From Cerasicoccus maritimus (GTDB lineage Bacteria; Verrucomicrobiota; Verrucomicrobiia; Opitutales; Cerasicoccaceae), in assembly GCA_031296935.1 (NCBI GenBank), contig JAVDPD010000021.1, positions 46,755 to 110,754 of the forward strand: a stretch of DNA of 64,000 nucleotides. Direction: 5' to 3'. Shown one piece after another: positions 8,796 to 21,541 of the stretch. The notes beneath the pieces are model-generated. The model worked only from the letters and a program-made list of their open reading frames with translations, was not told where the DNA came from and ran no database searches. A program made the translations under genes and the position numbers. Numbering within the stretch: position 1 is the first letter of the stretch; each line of letters opens with the position of its first letter.

Positions 8796-9533
8796 ATGAC
8801 AATTCTCCCCGCAATCGACATCAAGAACGGCCACTGCGTGCGCCTGATCCAAGGCCTGGCCGATCAGAAGACCGAGTACTACGAAAACCCGGTCGATCCC
8901 GCCAAGGAATTCTTGGCCGCTGGCTCCGAGTGGGTGCACGTCGTTGACCTCGATGGTGCCTTCACCGGTAAGCCCGCCAACATCGCTGCCGCCAAAGAAA
9001 TTGCCGAGCTCGGCCTGAAGGTCGAATTCGGCGGCGGCATTCGCTCGCTGGAAAACATCCGCGAAGTCCTCGACGCCGGTATCTCCCGCGTGGTCGTGGG
9101 CACCCGCGCCTGCGAAAGCCTCGACTTCGTGAAGGATATGGCTCGCGAGTTTGGTGACAAAGTTGCCGTGGGCATCGACGCCCGCGAAGGCAAGGTAGCT
9201 GTGCACGGCTGGGTCGACGTGACCGATATGCCCGCGATCAAGCTCGCGCAGGAAGTCGCCGCCGCTGGCATTCAGCACATCATCTACACCGACATCGCCA
9301 CCGATGGCATGATGACCGGCCCGAACTTCGAAGGCATGAAGGAAATGTGGTCCGCCGTGGACTGCAATGTCATCGCCTCCGGCGGCGTTTCGGACATCCA
9401 CGACGTGATCCACTACGCGGACCTCGCGCCGCGCTTCCCGAACTTCTCGGGCGTCATCATCGGCAAGGCGATCTACGAAAAGGCCATCGACCTGAAGGCC
9501 GCGCTCGACATCGCCAGCGCGATCAAGGCGTAG
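8796..9533 (+). CDS. hisA: phosphoribosylformimino-5-aminoimidazole carboxamide ribotide isomerase
   Basis: A 245-residue (beta/alpha)8 enzyme of histidine biosynthesis. It carries out the Amadori-type isomerisation of ProFAR to PRFAR. The start MTILPAIDIKNGHCVRLIQG is diagnostic, with catalytic Asp8 and phosphate-binding loops such as FGGGIRS and IASGGVSD; the second catalytic aspartate is in IYTDIATDGM. Length is that of the family. It is monocistronic here, not within a his operon, and is followed by a strong terminator. Confidence 0.98.
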   Translation: MTILPAIDIKNGHCVRLIQGLADQKTEYYENPVDPAKEFLAAGSEWVHVVDLDGAFTGKPANIAAAKEIAELGLKVEFGGGIRSLENIREVLDAGISRVVVGTRACESLDFVKDMAREFGDKVAVGIDAREGKVAVHGWVDVTDMPAIKLAQEVAAAGIQHIIYTDIATDGMMTGPNFEGMKEMWSAVDCNVIASGGVSDIHDVIHYADLAPRFPNFSGVIIGKAIYEKAIDLKAALDIASAIKA

Positions 9534-9552
9534 CGCCGTTCCAGATTCTATA

Positions 9553-9592
9553 AAGACAAACGCCGCCTCAATTGGGCGGCGTTTTTTGTCTT
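9553..9592 (+). terminator. intrinsic terminator after hisA
   Basis: Stem ACGCCGCC (9560-9567) pairs with GGCGGCGT (9575-9582) over a TCAATTG loop and is followed by a T-run. AAGACAAA on the left also pairs with the T-rich right flank, so the structure could also end transcription of the convergent DUF4139 gene on the other strand. Confidence 0.9.
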
Positions 9593-9614
9593 CTGGGTTT
9601 GAAATGCCAGTGGC

Positions 9615-11291
9615 TTACAACCCGCTCACCAGCATATCCTGCGGGTATTGGATCGTGTAGCTGAGTGGGGTTTTCAAATCCTGGCCGGGCTTCAGCGAGA
9701 ACTTCCACTCCAGGCGCTTTTGGTCATCAATGGTGGCGATGGCACCGCGCTTGCCGACCTCGGGCACCAGCAGCTCGACTTCGATGTCTTCGTTGGACGC
9801 CATCGGGAGCTGGTCCCAGAGCGAGAGCTGGATCGGCTGTTGGCGCTGGTTTTTGATGACAAATTCGTAGCTGGTCACCATGCGTTTGGTCTTGTTGAAA
9901 ATGCCCTCGGTCGAGTCCTTGCCTTGAAGCTTGTTGCGCTCGACAGTCACGGCGGGATCGACGCCCAGGTAGACCCAGAACTTCTCGCCCGGAGCGACGA
10001 GATCGAGGTCGGCCTTGCCCACGAAGTTGCCGTCGATGAAGATGCTACCCTGCCCCGGCAAGAGCTGCGCATTGGTGGCGTTGGCGATCTCGGCCTTCAG
10101 GTAAGTGTAGGGCGAGAGCTTCGGCACAGCGGTGTGGCGGTAGTCGGCGGCGGAGTTAAACTGCAGAATCGTGCACACGACCCGCTCGGCGGAAGTCGCG
10201 ACCGTGACCTTCGCCGGCACGTCGAATTTCGTGGCGATGAGGCCCTGTTGGATCACTGCCTTGGAGACTTCCATACCACCGAATTTTGTGAAATCTTTGG
10301 TGCCCAAGAAATCAACTTCCCCACTAATGGCTTTCTTTCCTTCAATATAATAATCGGCCTCATCGGCGGCCAATGCATAGCCGCGAGCTCTACTTTCCTG
10401 GGGCGCCGGCGCCGAGACAGGCATCGGCTTGACCTCGGCAATCCACCATGGGCGCAGTTCCGGCTCACGACCGTCGATATGCGGCTGCGCGGTGGAGAGG
10501 CTCAGTGCGACATCGGTCCAATCTTCGCCCGTGCTTTGGCGGACGTTGGCGCGGTAAACAATCTCCACGTTGCCGCCTTGGGAATCGGCCCGGACTTGAT
10601 ACGTGGGCGACCAACTGGCACCCGGCGTCTGGTACGTGAGCTGCAAGTCAGCGGGACCGCTTTGGCGGGCCTCAACCACCGCTACGACATCCGTGCGTGA
10701 ACGCTGTTGCGTGGCGCGGACCTTCTGGATTTGCTGCTCCAGCTCGCGGATATTCGCATCGAGCTCCTTGCGCTGCACTTCGAGCTCCAAGCCCTGTTGG
10801 TCAAGTGCCGCCGAGCGCTTGGACTGCATTTCGAGCAGCCCTGCCCATTGCTCCGGATCGGTGGCCACGGCGGCGCCATCGGTCGGCGTGGTGACGCCTT
10901 TCCAGATTGACTGCAGCGCCTTAATTTCCTGCTCGATGCGCGCCGTGGCCAGCTCGTTGCGGCGGCGGTCGAGCTTCAGCGCGTTGAGTTGCTTAAAGAG
11001 CGCGCGCGACTGCTCGTTGGCCACTTCCTCTAGGTAGGTCGTGACGAGGCGGATGTCCTGCAACACGAGCGGCCCGTCGCACTGCAATTGCAGCGACTGG
11101 CGGTCGGTGTTGGCAGGCAGCCCTTCGAAGCGAATGTGATGCGTGCCCGCTTCCAGATCGAGCGTTGCCTCGCGGGTGACTTCCGCGCGATCGCCAAAAA
11201 CCGTGACACCGGCAATGGTTCCGTTGGCGGTTTTATCCGCCGCGTTGAGGGACAGTGTCCCGGCCAGAAATAGACAGAATAATGCTTTCAT
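9615..11291 (-). CDS. secreted mucoidy inhibitor MuiA-family protein (DUF4139)
   Basis: A 558-residue exported protein. The N-terminal MKALFCLFLAGTLSLNA is a signal peptide; then comes a DUF4140-type region (TVFGDRAEVTREATLDLEAG), a charged coiled coil at about 85-185, and the long beta-rich DUF4139 domain (LTYQTPGASWSPTYQVRA onwards) to the end. The family is widespread in bacteria. One early report linked it to suppression of mucoidy, but the molecular function is unknown. I chose the start at 11291 because the longer version adds 12 residues ahead of an obvious signal peptide. No operon partner. Confidence 0.86.
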   Translation of the reverse strand: MKALFCLFLAGTLSLNAADKTANGTIAGVTVFGDRAEVTREATLDLEAGTHHIRFEGLPANTDRQSLQLQCDGPLVLQDIRLVTTYLEEVANEQSRALFKQLNALKLDRRRNELATARIEQEIKALQSIWKGVTTPTDGAAVATDPEQWAGLLEMQSKRSAALDQQGLELEVQRKELDANIRELEQQIQKVRATQQRSRTDVVAVVEARQSGPADLQLTYQTPGASWSPTYQVRADSQGGNVEIVYRANVRQSTGEDWTDVALSLSTAQPHIDGREPELRPWWIAEVKPMPVSAPAPQESRARGYALAADEADYYIEGKKAISGEVDFLGTKDFTKFGGMEVSKAVIQQGLIATKFDVPAKVTVATSAERVVCTILQFNSAADYRHTAVPKLSPYTYLKAEIANATNAQLLPGQGSIFIDGNFVGKADLDLVAPGEKFWVYLGVDPAVTVERNKLQGKDSTEGIFNKTKRMVTSYEFVIKNQRQQPIQLSLWDQLPMASNEDIEVELLVPEVGKRGAIATIDDQKRLEWKFSLKPGQDLKTPLSYTIQYPQDMLVSGL

Positions 11292-11377
11292 GCTGCCTTG
11301 GAACACCCGCCCCAAGGCATTGTTCAAAACCTGACAAAAACCTTACAAACGATACAAATCCGTGAAAATTGGCGGCG

Positions 11378-11662
11378 CTACATCCACTCCGTCGGGTAGA
11401 GTTTGCTGGCTTCCGGCGGCTGGTTTTCCGCGTAGTAAACCGCCATGCGCAGGTAGGCAATGGCGTCGTGCTGCAGCTCCTTGCCCTTCTTCTGCATCTC
11501 GGACAGCAGCGACTCCGGTGCCCGCCCCTCAAGGTGGTAGATCTGTGTCACGCCGATGTCGAGCAACCCACGCGCGATATCAATCTTCATTTGCGGAATG
11601 CGCATGAACGGCGATTGCAGCGCCTCGTAGTCTTTCTTTTTGTCGCGTCGTGGTTGGGCCAT
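11378..11662 (-). CDS. small helix-hairpin-helix protein (Cdd1/'pathogenicity locus' type)
   Basis: A 94-residue protein starting MAQPRRDKKKDYEALQ. The core IPQMKIDIARGLLDIGV and YHLEGRAPESLLSEMQ reads as helix-hairpin-helix units, followed by a conserved-looking AIAYLRMAVYYAEN tail; this is the layout of the PF11731 family. HhH proteins usually contact DNA non-specifically, but no function is established for this family. The frame is open further upstream (to 11821), but that extension would overlap the next gene and carries no conserved features, so I use the internal ATG. Confidence 0.72.
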   Translation of the reverse strand: MAQPRRDKKKDYEALQSPFMRIPQMKIDIARGLLDIGVTQIYHLEGRAPESLLSEMQKKGKELQHDAIAYLRMAVYYAENQPPEASKLYPTEWM

Positions 11663-11744
11663 GGCGGGGAACTTGACCGTCGTTCCCCGATCAGTCAAGC
11701 CGCCCCAATCAGATACTGCGAAAAGCGTGTTATAACACCCCGCG

Positions 11745-13274
11745 CTAAGGTCCGACCGGCCCAGTGTAGCTAACGGCCGATGAGTCATCGATCCTGACCG
11801 CAAATGGTCCGCCCAGGACATTCAGCGCCGCGCCATTGCGGATGACTGAAAGCGGTTCCGTGCCACTGTTATAGAGCTTCACATACCGCTCGGGAGTCAC
11901 GGCGTCGCCAGCGACCTCCGTGATCGTCGCACCTTCGACATCAAAAAAGACCGCATTCGATGCTGGAACCTCAAGCGTAAACTCATCTTCCGACACACCA
12001 AGCAGCACGAGTTGGATCGTTTCCAAATCACTACTGTAATCCTGGAGAAATTGACGGTATGGGCTCACGAAATCATAATACTCACGGGTGCGCGGAAAAT
12101 ACTCGCGCGTCAATTGTCGCACATAAAAGCCCTCGGTCTCAATTGGCCGGCTAAGCGCCACCTCATAGGCGGCGGTGGAATCTTTATCCAGCTCAGGCTT
12201 GCGAACCGGCTCGTCTGTAAAAATCGCCGACCAGTAGCGTAAGTCGGGGCTCCACAGGAGGTATTCATCGACGTAGATGGATTCAATTTCACGATAAAAC
12301 TGAAAGGTAAACGCGTCGCCTTCCATACGCATCTTCGGCTCAAAGCCGACATAAGACTTAGCTGGATCACCGCGAGTAATCCATACTTGGAGATTCGCCA
12401 CCGTGTCCCCAGTGTCGTCTGCCGCCAAATCTACATCGGGCACAAAGACATCAACGTAAAAAGTATAGATGCCCCATTCGTTCTTTACCGGAAATTCCTC
12501 GATATAAGCCGACTCGATCGCGCGCGACAACGTAGGCCGACTCTCGCCATCGTAGGATTGCCAGCCCATAAAGGCATCGTTCGTGGGCAGCTCCAAATCG
12601 TTTAGCGTAAGCGCATAGCGCAGGTCAGCCGGAGTTCCCTGAAAAGGCCCCGCGCGCACATAGGTCCAGCCGTCGACCACTGTAATCGTTAGATCGGCAA
12701 GATTATCGTCCTCGCGTATAATATACTGCAAATTTGCGGCGTCCCCCTCAGCCGTCTCTTGATAAACTTCCGCGCCATAGCCCGCCGGCAAAATTTCTTC
12801 GAAGGCGCAGGCTGTCCAGGACGTTCCCGGCTCATTGAGCGATATGCTAACACGTGGCGGTCTATAAAAGTAAAATGGCGCTAGCAGCACGCCTTCGTAA
12901 ACACTGGTATCGCCACCATTATAGCCTCCATCATAATGTCCGCCATCGGCCCAGACAATTTTTCCGGCCGAGGTGACCGCATTGATCGAGATCGGGTAGC
13001 CGCCGTCATCCGGCCACAATTCCCTCTGTCTCCAGGCTGAGGCAAAGGCCTCCAGCTCAACTTCAGAAATGTAAGCATTTTCGTCGAGATCCGCCGGGTG
13101 ATAATACGAGCCGCCACCGCCGCCACCCGGAGATGGGATTGACTGGCTGGGATTCGTGCCCGGTTCGTCCACGATAATAATTCCTCCCGGACTAACAACC
13201 ACGCTACCCTGACCATAGGTCAACATGGGCAAAGCCAAACAAGCAAACAAACATACGAGCGAACGAGGAAACAT
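11745..13274 (-). CDS. secreted EF-hand-like hypothetical protein, paralogue B
   Basis: A 509-residue exported protein of unknown function. It has a signal peptide (residues 1-21), a Gly/Ser linker, one calcium-loop-like segment YYHPADLDENAYISEVELEAF, a region with EPGTSWTACAFEEILPAGYG, a dockerin-like DDTGDTVANLQVWITRGDPA, then beta-rich domains. The neighbouring gene encodes a clear paralogue with the same order of landmarks (HPAD..D.D..IS..EL, SWTA.A.EEILP, QSYDG.SRPTL.RAIE, TGDPA). The two genes share a 35-base upstream box, so this is a tandem duplication including the promoter. Confidence 0.75.
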   Translation of the reverse strand: MFPRSLVCLFACLALPMLTYGQGSVVVSPGGIIIVDEPGTNPSQSIPSPGGGGGGSYYHPADLDENAYISEVELEAFASAWRQRELWPDDGGYPISINAVTSAGKIVWADGGHYDGGYNGGDTSVYEGVLLAPFYFYRPPRVSISLNEPGTSWTACAFEEILPAGYGAEVYQETAEGDAANLQYIIREDDNLADLTITVVDGWTYVRAGPFQGTPADLRYALTLNDLELPTNDAFMGWQSYDGESRPTLSRAIESAYIEEFPVKNEWGIYTFYVDVFVPDVDLAADDTGDTVANLQVWITRGDPAKSYVGFEPKMRMEGDAFTFQFYREIESIYVDEYLLWSPDLRYWSAIFTDEPVRKPELDKDSTAAYEVALSRPIETEGFYVRQLTREYFPRTREYYDFVSPYRQFLQDYSSDLETIQLVLLGVSEDEFTLEVPASNAVFFDVEGATITEVAGDAVTPERYVKLYNSGTEPLSVIRNGAALNVLGGPFAVRIDDSSAVSYTGPVGP

Positions 13275-13313
13275 TTAATGTGATAAAGAACCGCATCAAT
13301 TCACCACACAAGG

Positions 13314-13348
13314 CCAAACTGCGACATTTGCAAAAGTGTCACTGTGCT
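13314..13348 (-). promoter_or_regulatory. conserved upstream box, copy B
   Basis: 35 bases beginning CCAAACTGCGACATTTGC and ending GTGTCACTGTGCT (plus-strand spelling), 40 bases ahead of the start of paralogue B. It matches the copy at 15035-15069 at 33 of 35 positions, while flanking bases differ, so it is likely a selected regulatory or promoter element rather than just leftover duplication. Confidence 0.6.
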
Positions 13349-13383
13349 AAAGTTGATAAAACATGGGCAGCCACTAGGCGCGG

Positions 13384-15000
13384 CTAAAAATCAGTCTCCG
13401 GTGGGTCTGGAAAGACAAAGACCGGAGGCGTTTCGATGAAATATGCGCCATCGATACTGCAGTTTGCCTTCCCCGCGTGATTTTCCACCACCATTGCATT
13501 GTCGACCCGCCGGACCTCCAGCGGCGATCCCCCCGAATTACCAATTCGCAACTTCTTGCCTGAATTGACAGGGTAACTGTCTCCCGATGGATTGACGATC
13601 ACTTCGTCGATACCTGAATGGCGTAGATCAAACACCGCGTTTTCATGGCCCGGGACGCTCAAGCTGAAGGCAGTCTGAGAATGACTCAAAACGATTTCGC
13701 GAGAGCCCTCGCTATCGCCACCATTAGAGCGATAAGGGATAAGGGTTAACGTCCCGGGTGTGATTAACGGCCTCGCTTCCCGGTAGAAATCATCTCGATA
13801 AAGCAGGCAGAAGAAATTCTCCGGATAGCTCTCGCCCGGAATGATCGCTTCCTGGGCCAATGCGCCGCCGACATCGAGGTCCGGTCGGCGGTTGATGATT
13901 GGATCCGTCACTTTGCGCCAAACCTTGAGATCGCTGCTGCAAAGGATCAGTCGCGGCGCATAAAACGACTCCACTGTTTCATAGAAGCGATAGCGAATCT
14001 TCTCGGCCCCATCCTCAGTGAATCGCTCAAAGGTCGGGCGCAGCTTTTCTACGCGCGTCGCGGGATCGCCAGTCATCAGCCAAGTCGCGAAGTTGGACAC
14101 CCCGTCGCCATTGTCGTCGCCGGAAAAGTCAACATTGGGTATCTCCACATCGGCATTGCTGATGTTCACGCCGTAGTCATTAAACTGTGGGTAGAAGAAT
14201 TCAAACGCAGGCTCGATGGCGCGCGCCAGCGTCGGCCGGCTCGTCCCGTCGTAGGATTGAACACCGGAGAAGTCCTCGTTGAGCGGCAACGTCTCGCCAG
14301 CGGATTTCAGCGCGTAGCGGTAGTCCAAGTCGTATTCGCTACTTTGAAACGGCCCCCAACGCACGATGCAGCGCCCGCCCTGCTCGGTGATCACCAGCGC
14401 GCCCAAATTGTCGTCCTCACGCTCGATATCCATTGTTGGCCAGCGAGTGCCATTTTTCTCCCAAATTTCGAGGTAGGTTTCGGCAGTCCAGCCGTCGGGC
14501 AGAATTTCCTCGATGGCCCCGGCAGTCCAGGATTTCTCGGGCTGATTGAGAGCCACGGTCACTCTGGCTGGCTTGTAAATGTGGTATTGCGTCGACAAAG
14601 TAGAGTTACCGCCCGGAGACACCAAGAATGTATCATTGGTCCCTTCTGTAAAGCTACCGCTCTCGCTGGAATAAAAGTAATAGCCATCGAACTTCCACTG
14701 GAAATAGGCCGCCTGCGTCAGCGAATCGATGGGGATCTCTTGATCGTCGTGCGCCGACCAGGTTTCTCCGTAGCGCCAGGATTGACCGTAAGCGTTTAAC
14801 TCTTCGGTTGAAATCTGGTGGTCCTGATCGGTATCTGCGGGGTGATAGACATAGAAGTCCGCGAGGTATTGCTCGTAGGCGGCCTCGGTTTCGCCAGTCA
14901 GCTCATAAAACTCCTCCCAGGTCATAGGTATGTCCTCCCCCTGAACCAAACAGGTGGCAAACATCACAAACAAGCTGGCAATCGTATTTCTCAGCACCAT
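13384..15000 (-). CDS. secreted EF-hand-like hypothetical protein, paralogue A
   Basis: A 538-residue exported protein of unknown function, paralogous to the next gene downstream. Signal peptide at about 1-21 (MVLRNTIASLFVMFATCLVQ). A good EF-hand/dockerin-type loop DTDQDHQISTEELNAYGQSW follows, then VALNQPEKSWTAGAIEEILP, the shared QSYDGTSRPTLARAIEPAF, and a second calcium-like loop SGDDNGDGVSNFATWLMTGD. The latter is the pattern used by many verrucomicrobial secreted proteins before a C-terminal beta domain. Its upstream region carries the same 35-base box as its paralogue and several GTGTGACA words. Confidence 0.75.
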   Translation of the reverse strand: MVLRNTIASLFVMFATCLVQGEDIPMTWEEFYELTGETEAAYEQYLADFYVYHPADTDQDHQISTEELNAYGQSWRYGETWSAHDDQEIPIDSLTQAAYFQWKFDGYYFYSSESGSFTEGTNDTFLVSPGGNSTLSTQYHIYKPARVTVALNQPEKSWTAGAIEEILPDGWTAETYLEIWEKNGTRWPTMDIEREDDNLGALVITEQGGRCIVRWGPFQSSEYDLDYRYALKSAGETLPLNEDFSGVQSYDGTSRPTLARAIEPAFEFFYPQFNDYGVNISNADVEIPNVDFSGDDNGDGVSNFATWLMTGDPATRVEKLRPTFERFTEDGAEKIRYRFYETVESFYAPRLILCSSDLKVWRKVTDPIINRRPDLDVGGALAQEAIIPGESYPENFFCLLYRDDFYREARPLITPGTLTLIPYRSNGGDSEGSREIVLSHSQTAFSLSVPGHENAVFDLRHSGIDEVIVNPSGDSYPVNSGKKLRIGNSGGSPLEVRRVDNAMVVENHAGKANCSIDGAYFIETPPVFVFPDPPETDF

Positions 15001-15034
15001 TCAAATGTGATACACACCAACAAGCCTCACAACA

Positions 15035-15069
15035 CCAAACTGCGCCATTTGCAAAAGTGTCACTGTGCC
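15035..15069 (-). promoter_or_regulatory. conserved upstream box, copy A
   Basis: The second copy of the 35-base box, 35 bases upstream of paralogue A. Just beyond it lie further related words (GTGTGACAGGTGTGACACAGTG around 15085-15105), giving an inverted CACTGTG/CACAGTG pair in the divergent region towards dnaK. Confidence 0.6.
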
Positions 15070-15223
15070 ATGTCGCACTTTAGGTGTGACAGGTGTGACA
15101 CAGTGCGCCACCTAGCGCGGGCGCCTAGTGGGACATTAGCGAGTTCCGTTTTTATATTTCGCTCATCAACAACACTTTGTGAACTATCCACATTCAAGGC
15201 ACGGCGCTTGCATAAAAGTCGGC

Positions 15224-17197
<1,974 letters not shown>

Positions 17198-17216
17198 GCT
17201 TCGCAAAACTTTCATT

Positions 17217-17247
17217 GGAGCCCGATCCGTTCGGGCTCCGATTTCCC
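17217..17247 (+). terminator. hairpin after dnaK
   Basis: A perfect 9-base stem GGAGCCCGA (17217-17225) / TCGGGCTCC (17231-17239) with a 5-base loop. The following GATTTCCCC is only partly T-rich, so it may be a leaky terminator or attenuate read-through into the next genes. Confidence 0.6.
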
Positions 17248-17251
17248 CTTT

Positions 17252-17293
17252 CAACATCCATTCAGCACTCCGCAATCCACATTCTGCACTCCA
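17252..17293 (+). repeat. word-like degenerate repeat before the 102-aa gene
   Basis: Tandem variants of a short word (ATTCAGCACTCCGC, AATCCAC, ATTCTGCACTCC) fill the leader and touch the ATG at 17294. There is no recognisable ribosome-binding site. Confidence 0.6.
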
Positions 17294-17602
17294 ATGGCTC
17301 TTAACCACCTTGTCTTTACCGATCACGGAACCTTCCGGGTAAAGGCCGACAAGATGACCGCCAGCGAAATGCTCTCTCTCTATTCCGAGGGCAAGCTCGT
17401 TGCTTCTTTTAATAAAGATCGCGTCATCGGTGTGGGGCTGGAGCGAGCCATGCCGGATTACCTGGGAGCCAAGCTCAACGTTGTTGGCGAACAACAGCAC
17501 GAAGCACCCCCTCCCCCCCCGGCCGATGCGCCTGCCGCTCCGGCAGCCGCAGCTAGCGAAGGCGACGATATGGACGATTACCTTCCGAAAAAATCACAGT
17601 AA
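17294..17602 (+). CDS. unknown 102-aa protein between dnaK and groES
   Basis: A 102-residue protein I do not recognise. Residues 1-64 form a compact alpha/beta-looking domain (HLVFTDHGTFRVKADKMTAS, then GVGLERAMPDYLGAKL). Next is a Pro/Ala linker (APPPPPADAPAAPAAAA) and an acidic C-terminal peptide DDMDDYLPKKSQ. It sits between dnaK and groES on the same strand, 21 bases before groES, so it is probably co-expressed with the chaperones. A flexible linker ending in a conserved-looking short acidic tail suggests a docking peptide. A chaperone-related role is inference from position only. Confidence 0.75.
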   Translation: MALNHLVFTDHGTFRVKADKMTASEMLSLYSEGKLVASFNKDRVIGVGLERAMPDYLGAKLNVVGEQQHEAPPPPPADAPAAPAAAASEGDDMDDYLPKKSQ

Positions 17603-17623
17603 TAATCCCATACTAAAAATACT

Positions 17624-17932
17624 ATGGCAACCGCAACCAAAGTGAAAATCAAGCCGCTCGGCGACCGCGTACTCATCCAGGCCGTTGAGCTGGACGAACA
17701 AGTCAAGGGTGGCATCATCATCCCTGATTCCGCCAAGGAAAAGCCGCAAGAAGCCAAGGTTATCGCCCTGGGCACCGGCGCTAAGGACGAAAACGGCAAG
17801 GCCCAGCCCTTCAACGTGAAGGTTGGCGACATCGTGATCGTTTCCAAATACGGCGGCACCGAGGTTAAGTTCGAAGACGAGACCTACACGCTCGTTCGCG
17901 AAGACGACATCCTCGGTGTTGTTGAAGGCTAA
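17624..17932 (+). CDS. groES: co-chaperonin GroES
   Basis: A 102-residue Gro[20 protein letters not shown] at the N-terminus, the mobile loop [19 protein letters not shown] that contacts GroEL, and the C-terminal signature [20 protein letters not shown]. It forms the seven-membered lid of the GroEL folding chamber. It is followed by groEL after 80 bases. Confidence 0.98.
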   Translation: MATATKVKIKPLGDRVLIQAVELDEQVKGGIIIPDSAKEKPQEAKVIALGTGAKDENGKAQPFNVKVGDIVIVSKYGGTEVKFEDETYTLVREDDILGVVEG

Positions 17933-17941
17933 TTGCTCTGC

Positions 17942-19665
<1,724 letters not shown>

Positions 19666-19720
19666 GCAACGTCCCGTTGCATCGCATCATTCCTACCAAA
19701 CGCAAAACGCAACTCTTTCA

Positions 19721-19753
19721 AAGCCCTCGGCATTACGCCGGGGGCTTTTTATT
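19721..19753 (+). terminator. intrinsic terminator after groEL
   Basis: Stem AAGCCCTCGGC (19721-19731) pairs with GCCGGGGGCTTT (19737-19748) and is followed directly by a T-rich run. Confidence 0.9.
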
Positions 19754-19846
19754 TCGTTGCTTCTCACTTACGCCGACACACACCAGCCACAATCTTGCCT
19801 CAAAATATTATGCAATGCGATATCCACCGGTACGGCGGGACGCAGC

Positions 19847-21538
19847 CTATTTGTGGCGACCGTGGCGGATGATGTCCCAGATGATCCAGCCGCCGAAGAG
19901 GATGCCAATCTTGAAACCAAATGCCGCGAGCAGCAGCACTACGTTAGTGCTGTAGAGTTCGCTCAAAGTCGCGTCTTTCGGGGCCATCGAGCCCACCACG
20001 ATTGCGGACGAAAGAATAATCGCCGCCGTGATGATCGCCATCGTCAGGCGGTTGACGCCCATATCGAAGACATCGCCCACATCGGTGAGGCCTTCGTGCT
20101 TCATCGTCACCTTGATCTCACCGTCTTCCAGATGGCGGAAAAATCGCTGAATATCGCCAGGCAACTCACGCAGCTTGTGCATGTGCCCCTGCATATTCCA
20201 CCACATGCGCGCGGCCACACTGGTCGGATTCCAACGCTCCCACTCAAGCTTGTGGAGGAAGGGTTTGCCGACTTCGCGAATGTCGAACTTCGGGTCCAGC
20301 GTCTGCCCGACTTCTTCAATGGAAATGATTGCCTTGGCCAACAACGAATAGTCGCGCGCCAAGTGAATCCCGTTCGAGCCAAAGACAAACAGCAGGTCGA
20401 TGACGATCTTGCCGATGGCTTCATTTTGATCGAACTTCGAGCGATACTGCCGCAGCACAAAGCCGACTTCCTGCTCCAACTTCGTCCGGTCAATGCGCGT
20501 CTTGCCTTGCGCCATGATCATGGCTACGCGGCAGACTTTTTCCGGATCGTTCTTGGCAATGGCGCTAAACAAGTCCGCGAGGAAATAGCGCATGTCGCGG
20601 GTCAGTTGCCCCGCCAGGCCCCAGTCGATGAAGCACAGGCGGCCATCGTCGGTGATCAATAAATTGCCGCCATGCGGGTCCGCATGGAAATACCCGCTAA
20701 TGACAATTTGCTGGAAGACGCTTTTGCCGCCAGCGCGTGCCAACTTCACGCGGATATCTTCCGGGATCTCGGGGTCCCAGGGCGGACGCCCCTCGACCCA
20801 CTCAAACACGGTAACGCGCTCGTAGGTGAACTGATCATAAACCTTGGGCGCGAAGACATCCTCGTAGGGATTCAGTGCCGAAAAAAGCGCGGCATTGTTG
20901 GCCTCGATGGTGAAGTCCAGCTCCTGCAAAATGCCTTTGCCGGTCGACTCTACAATCGACGGCAAGTCGTAGGGGCGCAGTTCTTCCACCCGATCATGCA
21001 GCAGCTTCACCAACCAGCTGATGATCTCGATGTCGGCCTTAATCGCCTTCTTAATGTTGGGCCGCTGAATCTTCACGGCCACCCATTCATCTGTGTCCTT
21101 GATCCGCGCCTTGTAAACCTGGCCAATCGACCCGCAGGCGACGGGCGTCGTATTAAAATCGTCGAAATATTCTGTGTATTGACCGCACCCGAGCTCCGCA
21201 CAAAGCATGGGCTCGATCTGATCAAAAGGAATGGGCTTAACCTGGCTGCGCAGGTTTTTAAACTCGGTGATCATGCCCTCCGGCAAGACATCCGGACGCG
21301 TGCTCATCACCTGACCAAACTTCACAAAAGTCGGGCCCAGATCTTCGAGCACGAGGCGCAGGCGCTGCCATACGTTGAGGTTCGGATCCGTGGGCGGAAC
21401 AATCTTTTCCACCCAGCCTTTGGGGATCCGCACGACGTCTAACAAGTCGCCAAAGCCATGCCGCATCAGCACCGTGACGATCTCTCGTCCACGCGTCGCG
21501 TTGCTGATAAAGTCTAGAGTCTTGAGGGCGCTGGCCAA
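19847..21538 (-). CDS. ABC1/UbiB-family atypical kinase
   Basis: A 563-residue membrane-associated atypical kinase. Family motifs: the N-terminal KxGQ box GPTFVKFGQVMSTRPDVLP, the nucleotide loop ACGSIGQVYKA, the lysine in WVAVKIQRPN, catalytic YFHADPHGGN, and metal-binding FIDWGLAG (DWG in place of DFG). Two membrane helices close the protein (LTMAIITAAIILSSAIVVGS and VVLLLAAFGFKIGILFGGWI). Bacterial relatives support ubiquinone or other isoprenoid lipid metabolism. Three bases separate it from the small phasin-like gene upstream, so they form one transcript. Confidence 0.94.
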   Translation of the reverse strand: MASALKTLDFISNATRGREIVTVLMRHGFGDLLDVVRIPKGWVEKIVPPTDPNLNVWQRLRLVLEDLGPTFVKFGQVMSTRPDVLPEGMITEFKNLRSQVKPIPFDQIEPMLCAELGCGQYTEYFDDFNTTPVACGSIGQVYKARIKDTDEWVAVKIQRPNIKKAIKADIEIISWLVKLLHDRVEELRPYDLPSIVESTGKGILQELDFTIEANNAALFSALNPYEDVFAPKVYDQFTYERVTVFEWVEGRPPWDPEIPEDIRVKLARAGGKSVFQQIVISGYFHADPHGGNLLITDDGRLCFIDWGLAGQLTRDMRYFLADLFSAIAKNDPEKVCRVAMIMAQGKTRIDRTKLEQEVGFVLRQYRSKFDQNEAIGKIVIDLLFVFGSNGIHLARDYSLLAKAIISIEEVGQTLDPKFDIREVGKPFLHKLEWERWNPTSVAARMWWNMQGHMHKLRELPGDIQRFFRHLEDGEIKVTMKHEGLTDVGDVFDMGVNRLTMAIITAAIILSSAIVVGSMAPKDATLSELYSTNVVLLLAAFGFKIGILFGGWIIWDIIRHGRHK

Positions 21539-21541
21539 AGT

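Noticed and set aside
11663-11821. N-terminal extension of the small HhH protein
   Set aside because: It would overlap the neighbouring gene's end and has no family similarity; the internal ATG at 11662 gives the family length.
15125-15223. CIRCE (HrcA) operator before dnaK
   Set aside because: A TTAGC...GAGT-like string is present near 15136, but the inverted TTAGCACTC-N9-GAGTGCTAA arrangement is not.
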